Origin: Nocardia neocaledoniensis
Lineage (GTDB): Bacteria > Actinomycetota > Actinomycetes > Mycobacteriales > Mycobacteriaceae
Reading direction: 5' to 3'
Length of the DNA: 64,000 nt
NCBI RefSeq assembly: GCF_003182135.1
Contig: NZ_QGTL01000017.1
Span: 80,257 to 144,256 of the forward strand
Both the position numbers and the translations under genes were made by a program. Below the pieces are notes generated by a model. That model was not told where the DNA came from. It was given only the letters and a program-made list of their open reading frames with translations, and did not search any database. Shown piece by piece: positions 51,501 to 59,536 of the stretch. Each line of letters begins with the position of its first letter. Position 1 is the stretch's first letter.

Positions 51501-52162
51501 TCATCGACTCCAAGAGCTGGCGTACCGACGACGACCTGGCGCAGGTCTACACCACCTGGGGTGGCTACGCCTACGGTCGTGATCTCGACGGGGCCCCCGC
51601 CGCCGACGACATGCGCACCGCGTACCGGCGGATCGCGGTGGCCGCCAAGAACACCGACACCCGCGAGCACGACATCGCCGACTCCGACGACTACTTCCAG
51701 TACCACGGCGGCATGGTCGCCACCGTGCGCGCGCTCACCGGCAAGAACCCCGAGGCCTACATCGGCGACTCCACCCGCCCCGACGCCGTGCGCACCCGCT
51801 CGCTCTCGGAGGAGACCGCCCGCGTCTTCCGTGCCCGCGTGGTGAATCCGCGCTGGCTCGAGGCGATGCGCCGCCACGGCTACAAGGGCGCCTTCGAGAT
51901 GGCCGCCACCGTCGACTACCTGTTCGGCTACGACGCGACCACGAACGTCGTCGCCGACTGGATGTACGAGAAGCTCTCCGAGAGCTACGTGTTCGACGAG
52001 GTGAACCGCAAGTTCATGGAGCAGTCCAACCCGTGGGCACTGCACGGCATCGCCGAACGGCTGCTCGAGGCGGCCGAGCGCAAGCTCTGGGAACATCCGG
52101 AGGCCGACACGCTGGACAAGCTGCGCCAGGTCTATCTGGAGACCGAGGGCGAGCTGGAATAG
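48518..52162 (+). CDS. cobN: cobaltochelatase subunit CobN
   Basis: A 1214-residue large subunit of the ATP-dependent CobNST chelatase, which inserts cobalt into hydrogenobyrinic acid a,c-diamide. It is a BchH-like protein. Recognisable CobN segments include MLSAYPTKHARIGNAVGLDTP, VHLGKHGNLEWLPGK and QSDLAAHGDARRATTRIFG (parts quoted). GTG 48518 has GAGGAAGG about 10 bases before it. The partner genes cobS/cobT (or chlI/chlD) are not in the window. Controlled by the upstream cobalamin riboswitch. Confidence 0.95.
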   Translation: MILLLSTSDTDLLSARASGADYRWGNPARLLVDDLPELLDGADLVIVRILGGKRAWEAGLDAVRASGVPMVALGGEIAPDAELMECSTVPVGVAADAHNYLAAGGADNLRELHHFLSDTVLLTGHGFAPPVELPSWGELERSARILEPHAPTVAVVYYRAQHLAGNTGYIDALCTAIEAKGARALPVYCASLRTAEPELLALLGRADALVVTVLAAGGSKPATAAAGGDDEAWDVAALAALDVPILQGLCLTSGRAQWEANDDGLSPLDVATQVAVPEFDGRIITVPFSFKEFDADGLSTYVPDPERAARVAGIAVRHARLRHIPAADKRIAIMLSAYPTKHARIGNAVGLDTPASAIRLLTELRTAGYDLGAPGEIPGLEEGDGDALIHALIAAGGQDPDWLTAEQLEGNPIRIGAATYTRWFESLPEDLREAVVEAWGPPPGELYVDRSADPKGEIVIAALRFGNVVLMVQPPRGFGENPVAIYHDPDLPPSHHYLAAYRWLSAPDGFGADAMVHLGKHGNLEWLPGKTLGMSASCGTDAALGDLPLIYPFLVNDPGEGTQAKRRAHATLVDHLIPPMARAETYGDISRLEQLLDEHANISALDPAKLPAIRQQIWTLMRAAKMDHDLGLAERPEEDVFDDMLLHVDGWLCEIKDVQIRDGLHILGQAPEGETELDLVLAMLRARQLWGGEQNVPGLREALGLSEAGDEARERVDVVEARARELLAALQAEGWSADVVERLVADFATAILDGHRAEDVPVADAERLAKVAAILRFAATEVVPRLRETGVEIARVLHALDGGFVPAGPSGSPLRGLINVLPTGRNFYSVDPKAVPSRLAWETGQAMAESLLARYLADHGEYPKSVGLSVWGTSAMRTSGDDIAEVLALLGVRPVWDEASRRVTSLEVVSLAELGRPRVDVTVRISGFFRDAFPHVLALLDDAVRLVADLDEPAESNYVRAHSQSDLAAHGDARRATTRIFGSKPGTYGAGLLQLIDSKSWRTDDDLAQVYTTWGGYAYGRDLDGAPAADDMRTAYRRIAVAAKNTDTREHDIADSDDYFQYHGGMVATVRALTGKNPEAYIGDSTRPDAVRTRSLSEETARVFRARVVNPRWLEAMRRHGYKGAFEMAATVDYLFGYDATTNVVADWMYEKLSESYVFDEVNRKFMEQSNPWALHGIAERLLEAAERKLWEHPEADTLDKLRQVYLETEGELE

Positions 52163-52175
52163 CTTGCCGAGAAAC

Positions 52176-52189
52176 TAGAACACGTTCTA
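52176..52189. promoter_or_regulatory. KstR-type operator upstream of the thioesterase gene
   Basis: TAGAACACGTTCTA fits the KstR consensus TNNAACNNGTTNNA at every fixed position, with matching flanks. It lies 53 bases before the thioesterase ATG and 13 bases after cobN. KstR represses steroid catabolic genes in mycobacteria and rhodococci and is released by 3-oxo-cholestenoyl-CoA intermediates. Confidence 0.75.
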
Positions 52190-52242
52190 ATCTCAGGGTG
52201 CCGGGCGCGCGTCCCGGCGCGGCAGGGCAGGAAAGGGTCGTC

Positions 52243-53097
52243 ATGAATACCGAACCGGCGTACTTCACGCGGGTGGACGGGGTCTTCCAGCCCACCGAGT
52301 TCGCGCTGAGCCTGTGGGCGCCCAACACCCTGTCCGGCCCGCCGGTGTGCGGGCTGATGGCCCGCGAGGTGGAGGCGCACTACTGCACCGACGGGTTCGT
52401 GCCTTCGCGGTTGACCGTCGATCTGCATCGCGCGGTCCCCGCCGTGCCGCTGACCGCCGAGAGCTCGGTGACCCGCGACGGCAAGCGGGTCCGCGCGGTC
52501 GCCCTCGTGCTGCGCTCCGGGACCGAGGTGGTCGCGCGGGGGAGCGCGCTGCTGCTGAAGCGTTCCACCCAGCCGCCGGGTGAGGTGTGGCGGCCGGACC
52601 GGGAGCGCCCGCTGCCGCCGCCGGAGGCGCTGGCCACGGTCGAGGACGCGCTGCACCTGTTCGGCAGCGACGGCCACGCGCAGGGCTGGTCGGTGCGGAT
52701 GACCGAGCATCAGAACGACACCCGTAAGCGCAAGTGGATGCGCAACATCCCCGTGGTCGCCGGGGAGGCGTCGTCGCCGTTCTGCTTCGCGGCCATGACC
52801 GGTGAACAGACCAGCCTGGTCACCAACTGGGGCACCGAGGGCATCGGGTTCATCAACACCGATGTCTCGATCACGTTCTCGCGCATGCCGATCGGGGTCG
52901 AGATGGGCCTCGAGGCGGAGTCGCACCTCAGCGACGACGGAATCGCCGCGGGCGCCGCGGTCCTCTACGACGCCGAGGGCGCCTTCGGTATCTGCACCAC
53001 CACCGCGCTGGCCAACGAACACCGCCAGCTCAGCGGCACCGCCATCGACCGCAAGACCGACGAGTTCGTCGCGGCCACCGCGGATCGAGAGCGCTGA
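52243..53097 (+). CDS. acyl-CoA thioesterase-like protein (double hotdog)
   Basis: A 284-residue protein with two hotdog repeats. The N-terminal half carries LSLWAPNTLSGPPVCGLMARE and SRLTVDLHRAVP; the C-terminal half carries MTGEQTSLVTNWGTEGIGFINTDVS (in part) and GAAVLYDAEGAFG. It belongs to the TesB-like thioesterase superfamily that hydrolyses acyl-CoA esters. The KstR-type operator suggests a role in steroid catabolism, such as release of a stalled acyl-CoA. GAAAGG precedes the ATG. Confidence 0.78.
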   Translation: MNTEPAYFTRVDGVFQPTEFALSLWAPNTLSGPPVCGLMAREVEAHYCTDGFVPSRLTVDLHRAVPAVPLTAESSVTRDGKRVRAVALVLRSGTEVVARGSALLLKRSTQPPGEVWRPDRERPLPPPEALATVEDALHLFGSDGHAQGWSVRMTEHQNDTRKRKWMRNIPVVAGEASSPFCFAAMTGEQTSLVTNWGTEGIGFINTDVSITFSRMPIGVEMGLEAESHLSDDGIAAGAAVLYDAEGAFGICTTTALANEHRQLSGTAIDRKTDEFVAATADRER

Positions 53098-53107
53098 GGT
53101 CGTCCCG

Positions 53108-53125
53108 GCGGAGTTTCGTCTCCGC
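53108..53125. terminator. small hairpin between convergent genes
   Basis: GCGGAG-TTTCGT-CTCCGC, a 6-bp perfect stem just after the thioesterase stop and before the convergent membrane gene. It is weak, with nothing else to confirm it. Confidence 0.35.
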
Positions 53126-53190
53126 GATCCCGGGCGGGGACGGGCGCCGACGCCTCCGGACTGTGGGCGGAGCGGTACCCGTCGCCGGCG

Positions 53191-53724
53191 TCAGGCCGGA
53201 TCGAGGCCGGTGAACGCCAGGCCGACGGTCGTCGCGCACAGGAGGGCGCCCGCCGCGGTGGTGGTCAGCAGATAGCCGAGGGCCATCAGCCGGGCGGCGG
53301 GCAGAACCGCGAGCAACAGGGTGGGTGTCAGCAAGGCGGCCAGCGTGAGCGCCCAGCTGAGCCAGTACGAGTTCGGGATCGGTTCGATCCGCGCGAACGA
53401 GATCGTGCGCGGCACCGGCACCTCCCACGCGTTCTGCACCGCGAACGTGGCGGGCACCAACACGAACACCGCCACGAACAATCCCGCCGCCACACCCCAA
53501 CCAGCCCGCCACCTGACCTGCCCCGGCACCGCCGCCACCTGCCACCCACCTTCCCGACCCGATTCAGCCCCGCCCCATGCTGCCTCGAGCAAGCCCCGTG
53601 ACCACCCAACCACGAGCCCGTGTCCCGAGGCGGCGCGAGTCGAGAGACCCCGACCGCCGCGCGGTCCGCCCAGCGACCTCGCCTCACCGTCCTCGCTGGT
53701 CAGCACGCCGGATGTGGTACACAC
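53191..53724 (-). CDS. small membrane protein, unknown function
   Basis: Up to 177 residues. The C-terminal ~105 residues have three hydrophobic segments (VAAGLFVAVFVLVPATFAVQ, SWALTLAALLTPTLLLAVLP, LMALGYLLTTTAAGALLCA) and look real. The first 70 residues are low complexity and Gly/Arg-rich, so the true start may lie further inside; no good ribosome site decides it. Family not recognised. Confidence 0.5.
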   Translation of the reverse strand: MCTTSGVLTSEDGEARSLGGPRGGRGLSTRAASGHGLVVGWSRGLLEAAWGGAESGREGGWQVAAVPGQVRWRAGWGVAAGLFVAVFVLVPATFAVQNAWEVPVPRTISFARIEPIPNSYWLSWALTLAALLTPTLLLAVLPAARLMALGYLLTTTAAGALLCATTVGLAFTGLDPA

Positions 53725-53853
53725 CCACCGTCACCGGTCGTCGACTCGCCGCTGAGAACCACCGGCGACCGCTGACGGGACGCGGTGGGCAACTGCGGGC
53801 TTCGGAGCGAAATCTCGTGGCGCGACCGGTGTGATTGCGGGTTGACTGCTGCG

Positions 53854-55032
53854 ATGACCAGCCCGCCGAGTTACCGCGCGCTCCTGGCTCCCTCCGGTGT
53901 GCGACTGCTGTTCGCCGGGTCCGCGCTCGGCCGGGTGTCGTTCGGGATGGGGCCGATCGGGGTGGTCACGCTGCTGGGGGTGACGCACGGGGCGTTCGGG
54001 GTGGCCGGGGTGGCGATGGGGGCCTACGCGTTCGGTTCGGTGGTCTCGGGGCCGGCTCGGTCCTGGTGGACCGTGCGGGTCGGGCACGGCCGCGCGGTCC
54101 TCACCTTCGCGGTGGTCAGCGGCACGGCGCTGGTGCTGCTGCCGGCGGTGGCGGATCGGGCGGGCCCCGCGTGGGCGATCGTGCCCGCCGCGGTCGCCGG
54201 GCTCGCCGTGCCGCCCTTCGGTGCGCTGCTGAGAGTCGGCTGGGCGCGACGGATTCCGCCGGAATGGGTGCCCCGCGCCTTCGGACTCGATGCCGTCGTC
54301 GAGGAATCGGCCTTCGTCCTCGGTCCGGTACTGGCCGCGCTCGCCCTGTGGACGAGTGGCGCGGTGGAGGTGGTCGTCCTGACCGGAATCCTCTGTCTCG
54401 CGGGCGGCCTGGTGATGGCACGGGCGGCCGGATCCGCCCGCCCGGACCGGCACGCCGAAGCCTCGTCGCTGTGCTCGGTCGTGCGGCGGCTCGCCTGGCT
54501 GCTGGTGACCTTCGCCGGCGTCGGCTACGCCATCGGCGGACTCGAAGTGGGCATCCCGGCGGCCGCGACCGAGGCCGGGCGCCCGGGGGCCGCGGGCCTG
54601 CTGTTCGCGCTCATGGCACTCGCCAGCGCGAGCTCGGCGCTGCTCTACGGCCGGATCGTCTGGCGGCGGTCGCCACGAACCCGGTTCCTGACGGTCGCGG
54701 CAGTGCTCGGGACGACGACTGCGGCAGCGGGCCTCGGCGCGGGCACCCTCGTCGCCGTGGTGATCCTCGTCGGCATCGGCCTCGCGCTCGGCCCGGCGGT
54801 GATGACGGGCTACCTCCTGGCCGACCAGCTCGTCGCCGGCGCCGACCGCACGCACGGTGCGATCCTGGCCGGTGTCGCGTGCAACGCCGGCGCCGGCCTC
54901 GGCGCCGCCGCATCCGGGGTCACCGCGGCCGCGCACGGAGCGGCGGGTGCCTTCGCCCTCTGCGGCCTGGTCACTCTGGTTCTCACCGCTGTCGGCGGGG
55001 TCCTCGGTTCAGCGGCGGGCCGACCTGCCTGA
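53854..55032 (+). CDS. MFS transporter
   Basis: A 392-residue transporter with about twelve membrane helices. The start SYRALLAPSGVRLLFAGSALGRVSFGM opens the first helix, and RVGHGRAVL and LLRVGWARRIPPEWVPRAFGLD form the cytosolic loops. The pattern fits the small-molecule/drug efflux-like MFS members of actinobacteria. The substrate is unknown. ATG 53854 is preferred to earlier in-frame starts because the family N-terminus begins here. Confidence 0.8.
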   Translation: MTSPPSYRALLAPSGVRLLFAGSALGRVSFGMGPIGVVTLLGVTHGAFGVAGVAMGAYAFGSVVSGPARSWWTVRVGHGRAVLTFAVVSGTALVLLPAVADRAGPAWAIVPAAVAGLAVPPFGALLRVGWARRIPPEWVPRAFGLDAVVEESAFVLGPVLAALALWTSGAVEVVVLTGILCLAGGLVMARAAGSARPDRHAEASSLCSVVRRLAWLLVTFAGVGYAIGGLEVGIPAAATEAGRPGAAGLLFALMALASASSALLYGRIVWRRSPRTRFLTVAAVLGTTTAAAGLGAGTLVAVVILVGIGLALGPAVMTGYLLADQLVAGADRTHGAILAGVACNAGAGLGAAASGVTAAAHGAAGAFALCGLVTLVLTAVGGVLGSAAGRPA

Positions 55033-55119
55033 CAGTCGCTGCCCGTGAACTCCGCCTCTGCGTGCGATGGCTGAAATCACATGTGCCGGAGCGTATTCCG
55101 ATTCAGGTGCGCACCAGGA

Positions 55120-55575
55120 TCACGCCGACACCAGGGTGACGATCAGTTCGTCGGCGATCGACTCCGCCTTCACCATGCCCTCACCCAGGTACAGCGTCGC
55201 GGCCCGCGGCCTGCCGTCGGGCAGCGGCAGCACCGAGACGGCGTCCACGCGGCGGCCGGTGAGTGCGTCGTAGGTCGGTTCGTCGGTGACATCGAACGCG
55301 GTGTATTTGCCCGAAGTGGCGACGTACTCGATGTTCACCGGATCGACCAGGGGCTCGAACGGGTCACGCCACGGCGCCGCGCCGATCCGCAGCTCCGCGC
55401 CGTCGACTCCGGCGTCGAGCAGCAGCGTCGACCCATCGTGGAAGGTGAACTCGATCGGCCCCTCGGAACGGTCGACATCGTCACCGAGGACGTAGAACAT
55501 CCGGCGGACGGCGACGATCGTCCCGTCGACGGCGGCATTGAGCGCGGTACGGCCGTACTCGTCGTTGTCGGACAC
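55120..55575 (-). CDS. hypothetical protein
   Basis: A 151-residue soluble protein, acidic and rich in beta-type segments (GTIVAVRRMFYVLGDDVD, PIEFTFHDGSTLLLDAGVDG, IEYVATSGKYTAFDVTDEPT). No domain is recognised. It has no signal peptide or membrane helix. GTG 55575 has AGAGGAAAT about 6 bases before it, a strong ribosome site, and codon bias is normal. Divergent from the sirtuin gene. Confidence 0.65.
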   Translation of the reverse strand: MSDNDEYGRTALNAAVDGTIVAVRRMFYVLGDDVDRSEGPIEFTFHDGSTLLLDAGVDGAELRIGAAPWRDPFEPLVDPVNIEYVATSGKYTAFDVTDEPTYDALTGRRVDAVSVLPLPDGRPRAATLYLGEGMVKAESIADELIVTLVSA

Positions 55576-55706
55576 AGGATTTCCTCTGGACGGTCGATCT
55601 CCGGACGGATGAGCAATCATGTCGCCGCACCGCGACGGCGCGCAACTCCGCCCGGCGTGTTCGCCCCCGCGGCGCCGCGCCCGCCCGCCGCTCGTACAGT
55701 GGATCC

Positions 55707-56576
55707 ATGGTGGACACCACCACGGACGACACCGCCCCCGCGGTCACGCGCGCGGCCGACCTGCTGGCCGGACGCCGCGTCGTGGTGATCTCCGGCGCCG
55801 GGCTGAGCACCGACAGCGGCATCCCCGACTATCGCGGCCCCGGCTCACCGCCGCGCAACCCGATGACCTATCAGCAGTTCGTCGGCGATGCCGCGTTCCG
55901 GCAGCGCTACTGGGCGCGCAATCACGTCGGCTGGCGGCGGATGGACGCCGCCCGCCCCAACGCCGGTCACCGGGCGGTGGCTCGCCTGGAACGCGGCGGC
56001 GTCGTCACCGGCGTGATCACCCAGAACGTCGACCTGCTGCACACCAAGGCGGGCGCGCGCCGGGTGATCGACCTGCACGGCGCCTACGCCAGGGTCCGCT
56101 GCCTGCGCTGCCACGCGCTGATCTCCCGGATGACCCTGGCCGAACGGCTCGAAGCCGCCAATCCCGGTTTCGCCGAGCAGGTTTCGGCCACCGGCATCGA
56201 AGTCGCGCCGGACGCGGACGCCGTCGTCGCCGACACCGGCAGCTTCCGGATGGTCGACTGCGCGCACTGCGGCGGCCTGCTCAAACCCGACATCGTGTAC
56301 TTCGGCGAAACCGTCCCGGCCGACCGGGTCGCCGCCGCGTTCGCGCTGGTCGAGGACGCCGAGGCGGTGCTCGTCGCCGGGTCCTCGCTGACGGTCATGT
56401 CCGGACTGCGTTTCGTGCGACGCGCGGCGAAGATCGGTGTGCCGGTGGTGATCGTCAACCGCGGCCGCACCCGCGGCGACGACGTGGCCGAACTCCGGAT
56501 CGACGCGGGCTGCTCGGACATCCTGTGCGCCTTGGCCGATCGGCTCACCACACCGGGCGCGGTGCCGGCGCGATGA
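55707..56576 (+). CDS. sirtuin (NAD-dependent protein deacylase), class II type
   Basis: A 289-residue Sir2-family enzyme. GAGLSTDSGIPDYRG binds NAD, TQNVDLLH and DLHGAYARVRCLRC hold the catalytic His and first zinc Cys pair; VDCAHCGGLLKPDIVYFGE supplies the second pair. The GLSTDSGIPDYR signature and the Zn spacing are those of class II (SIRT4-like) sirtuins, distinct from the class III enzyme Rv1151c. Family members use NAD to remove acyl groups or ADP-ribosylate. Its stop overlaps the next ATG by 4 bases. Confidence 0.9.
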   Translation: MVDTTTDDTAPAVTRAADLLAGRRVVVISGAGLSTDSGIPDYRGPGSPPRNPMTYQQFVGDAAFRQRYWARNHVGWRRMDAARPNAGHRAVARLERGGVVTGVITQNVDLLHTKAGARRVIDLHGAYARVRCLRCHALISRMTLAERLEAANPGFAEQVSATGIEVAPDADAVVADTGSFRMVDCAHCGGLLKPDIVYFGETVPADRVAAAFALVEDAEAVLVAGSSLTVMSGLRFVRRAAKIGVPVVIVNRGRTRGDDVAELRIDAGCSDILCALADRLTTPGAVPAR

Positions 56577-56950
56577 CCGATTCCGCCGACGCGGCGATCG
56601 ATGCCTGGTTCGCGGGCAAACCGCATTCCCGCGAGATCTTCACCGTGCTCCGGGAATTGATCGACGCGTGCGGACCGGCGCGCGTCGCGGTGGCCTCGCA
56701 GATCAGCTTCGGTAACGCCAGGAAGTTCGCGTGGGTATCGCTCTACAACGTCACCGGACGCAATCCGGAAGGCACCGTGCAAATCATGCTCGCCCTCGAC
56801 GAGGAAATGGTGCGTGCCCCGGTGTATCGGGTGACCCAGGTGGGCCGATCGCGATGGAATCACCTGGTCGTGGTGCATTCCCTGGCCGAAGCGCGCGATC
56901 CGGAACTGGCAGTGCTGATCGCCGCCGCCTATCGTTTCGGTGCGAAATGA
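56573..56950 (+). CDS. DUF5655-like small protein
   Basis: A 125-residue protein in ATGA overlap with the sirtuin gene, so the two are translationally coupled. AWFAGKPHSREIFTVLRELIDA and ISFGNARKFAWVSLYNV, with W-H-V late in the protein, resemble the DUF5655 family. That family is found near nucleic-acid-modifying and NAD-dependent enzymes, but it has no established function. No signal or membrane region. Confidence 0.65.
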   Translation: MTDSADAAIDAWFAGKPHSREIFTVLRELIDACGPARVAVASQISFGNARKFAWVSLYNVTGRNPEGTVQIMLALDEEMVRAPVYRVTQVGRSRWNHLVVVHSLAEARDPELAVLIAAAYRFGAK

Positions 56951-57126
56951 TCGGTCACTTGATCCCTCGGTGACGGCGCCGGATTCGACGTGGGTAAGCT
57001 CGGCGCACCAGTGCATGAAGAGTTCCACCCGCGGCGCAAAGTTTTCCTCGCAGCGGGGTTGTCGGCCCTCGTGTGGGCCGCGTGATCGACCCCCACTTGC
57101 CAGCCGATCAGAACCAGGGCTTTTCC

Positions 57127-59535
57127 ATGACCGATACCGTTGTCGCCGAACCACGCCTCACGCATCGCCAGACGCTCACGATCCTGTCCGGCCTGTTACT
57201 CGGGGTGTTCCTCGCCGCGCTCGACCAGAACATCGTCAGTGTCGCGATCGTCCGGATCGCGAACAGTCTCGACGGGTTCGACGAACAGGCATGGGCGACA
57301 ACGGCGTACCTGATCACCGCGACCGTCACCACGCCGCTCTACGGCAAGCTCGCCGACATCTACGGGCGTAAACCGTTCTATCTGCTGGCGATCGCCCTGT
57401 TCGTGCTCGGATCGGCCGCCTGCTGCTTCGCGACCACCATGTACGAACTGGCGGCCTTCCGCGCCTTCCAGGGCCTGGGCGCCGGCGGCCTGATGTCGTT
57501 GGCGTTCACCATCGTCGGCGACATCGTGCCCGCCCGCGAACGGGTCCGTTACCAGGGCTATTTCCTGATGGTGTTCGGCATCGCGACGGTGCTGGGTCCG
57601 GTGGTCGGCGGGTTCCTGTCCGAGTACGAGAGCCTCGGCGGCATCGAGGGCTGGCGCTGGGTGTTCCTGGTGAACGTACCGGTCGGGGTACTGGCGTTCC
57701 TCGTCGTCGCCAAGGTGCTCAACGTGGCGCACGTGCGGCGACCGAGCCGGATCGACTGGTTCGGCGCGCTCACCCTCGTCGTCGGGGTGGTGCCGCTGCT
57801 CCTGGTGGCCGAGCAGGGCCGGATGTGGGGCTGGACCTCGCCGAAGGCGTTGCTGTGCTACGGAATCTGCGCGGGCGGGTTGCTGCTGTTCCTCGTGGTC
57901 GAGTTCGTGATGAAGGACGCCGCGCTGATCCCGCTGCGCCTGTTCCGCAGCCCGACCTTCAGCATCGCGATCCTCGGCGGCTTCCTCGTCGGTGTCGCGA
58001 TGTTCGGCGCGATCACCATGGTTCCGCAGTACCTGCAGGTCGTGCGCGGTTTCTCGCCGACCGAGGCGGGACTGCTGATGTTGCCGCTGGTCCTCGGGAT
58101 CATGGTCGGCGCGCAGCTGTCGGGCCTGATCACCAAGGCCACCGGGCGCTACAAGGTGCTGCCCGTCCTCGGCGCGCTCATCCTGGCGATCGGCTGTGGC
58201 CTGTTCGCGCACGTGAGCTACGACGGGCCGCTGTGGCAGCCGCTGGCCTACAGCGCGGTCATGGGTTTCGGTCTCGGCGGCTGCATGCAGACGCTGGTGA
58301 TCGCCGCGCAGAACGCGGTGCCGAACTCGGAGATGGGCGTGTCGACCGCGTCGGCCACCTTCTTCCGGCAACTCGGCGGCACCCTGGGGGTCGCGGTCTT
58401 CCTCACGGTCCTGTTCGACCGGTTGCCCGGCTCGATCCTGGCCGCGTTCGGCGGCACGTTGCCGCCGGGGCTCGACGAGGCGGGACTGGCCGCGCTGCAA
58501 CAGAACACCTCCGGCATCGCGACGCTGGCCGACGAGCTGCGGATCCCGATCCTGGCGGGCTTCACCGATGCCATGCAGGGCGTGTTCCTGCTCGCCGCCG
58601 ACCTCGCGATCGTCGCCTGCCTGGTGCTGGTCTTCATGAAAGAGATTCCGCTGCGCGACGATCCGGCGCCGGAGGAGGCCGCCGACGGCACGCTGCTGCG
58701 GGACGTGAGCCTGCACGACGCGCACGAGATGGCCGACCGGCTGCACCCCGTGGCCACCGGCCGGGTGATCGCGGGCCTGCTGCGCCGCGACGACGACCGC
58801 CCGGTCCCCGCCGCCACGCTCACCCTGATCGACCAGCACGGCCACCAGGTGGCGCGCGGCAACGGCGACGCCTCCGGCGCCTACGTCATCGAGGCGCCGG
58901 AGCCGGGCAATTACGTCCTCATCGCCGCCGCGGCCGGTCATCAGCCGGAGGCGGTGAGCGTGTCGATGGGGGAGCGGGCCCTGCACGTGGACCTGATGCT
59001 CGCCGGCGCGGGCGAGCTCACCGGCATCGTGCGCTCGGCCCGGCGCGGCGAACCGCTGCTCGGCGCGACGGTGACCCTCACCGATCCCGGCGGCGACGTG
59101 GTCGGTGCGGCGATCACCGGCGAGGACGGCGCCTACGTGTGCCGCGACGTGGTGAGCGGCACCTACACGCTGGTCGCGGTCGCCGATCACATGCGGCCCG
59201 CGGCGTTCGCGCTCACCATCCCGGAGACCGGGTCGCTGCACCACGACATCGACCTCGAGCCGATGGCCATCCTGGTCGGGTCCGCCTGGGTCGACGGCGA
59301 CCGGCCCGTCGCCGACGTCCAGATCACCGTGCTGGACGCGGGCGGCGACCCGGCGGCCACCACCCGCACCGACGAGAAGGGCCACTACCTGGTGCCCGAC
59401 CTGCCCGAAGGGGAGTACACGGTGGTCGCGCGCGGCTATCCGCCGGTGTCGAGCCAGGTCTCGGTGACCCGCGGCGAGATCACCCACGACGTGACCCTCG
59501 GCTACGACTCGGAGGAGTCCGTGCACCACCGGTGA
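57127..59535 (+). CDS. DHA2-type MFS exporter fused to three carboxypeptidase-regulatory-like domains
   Basis: An 802-residue fusion. Residues 1-520 are a 14-helix drug:H+ antiporter of the EmrB/QacA class (LAALDQNIVSVAIVRIANSL, GADIYGRKPFY-type loop motif GKLADIYGRKPF, LGPVVGGFLSE). After residue about 545 come three ~80-residue repeats, each opening G(R/I)V.G and ending in a beta strand, for example GNYVLIAAAAGHQP, GTYTLVAVADHMRP and GEYTVVARGYPPVS. These are the CarboxypepD-regulatory/SdrD-B-like folds usually found outside cells. The substrate is unknown. ATG 57127 is the family start. Confidence 0.88.
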   Translation: MTDTVVAEPRLTHRQTLTILSGLLLGVFLAALDQNIVSVAIVRIANSLDGFDEQAWATTAYLITATVTTPLYGKLADIYGRKPFYLLAIALFVLGSAACCFATTMYELAAFRAFQGLGAGGLMSLAFTIVGDIVPARERVRYQGYFLMVFGIATVLGPVVGGFLSEYESLGGIEGWRWVFLVNVPVGVLAFLVVAKVLNVAHVRRPSRIDWFGALTLVVGVVPLLLVAEQGRMWGWTSPKALLCYGICAGGLLLFLVVEFVMKDAALIPLRLFRSPTFSIAILGGFLVGVAMFGAITMVPQYLQVVRGFSPTEAGLLMLPLVLGIMVGAQLSGLITKATGRYKVLPVLGALILAIGCGLFAHVSYDGPLWQPLAYSAVMGFGLGGCMQTLVIAAQNAVPNSEMGVSTASATFFRQLGGTLGVAVFLTVLFDRLPGSILAAFGGTLPPGLDEAGLAALQQNTSGIATLADELRIPILAGFTDAMQGVFLLAADLAIVACLVLVFMKEIPLRDDPAPEEAADGTLLRDVSLHDAHEMADRLHPVATGRVIAGLLRRDDDRPVPAATLTLIDQHGHQVARGNGDASGAYVIEAPEPGNYVLIAAAAGHQPEAVSVSMGERALHVDLMLAGAGELTGIVRSARRGEPLLGATVTLTDPGGDVVGAAITGEDGAYVCRDVVSGTYTLVAVADHMRPAAFALTIPETGSLHHDIDLEPMAILVGSAWVDGDRPVADVQITVLDAGGDPAATTRTDEKGHYLVPDLPEGEYTVVARGYPPVSSQVSVTRGEITHDVTLGYDSEESVHHR

Positions 59536-59536
59536 G

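Noticed and set aside
47318..52096. A very long open frame on the minus strand over the cobN region
   Set aside because: It is antisense to cobN and the TPR-like gene and lacks any domain signature. Long antisense frames are expected at this GC content. The same holds for long minus-strand frames over 9019-12255 and 25476-29786.
56951..57126. A small gene in the gap before the MFS fusion
   Set aside because: Short frames there lack ribosome sites and family similarity. I see no supported feature.
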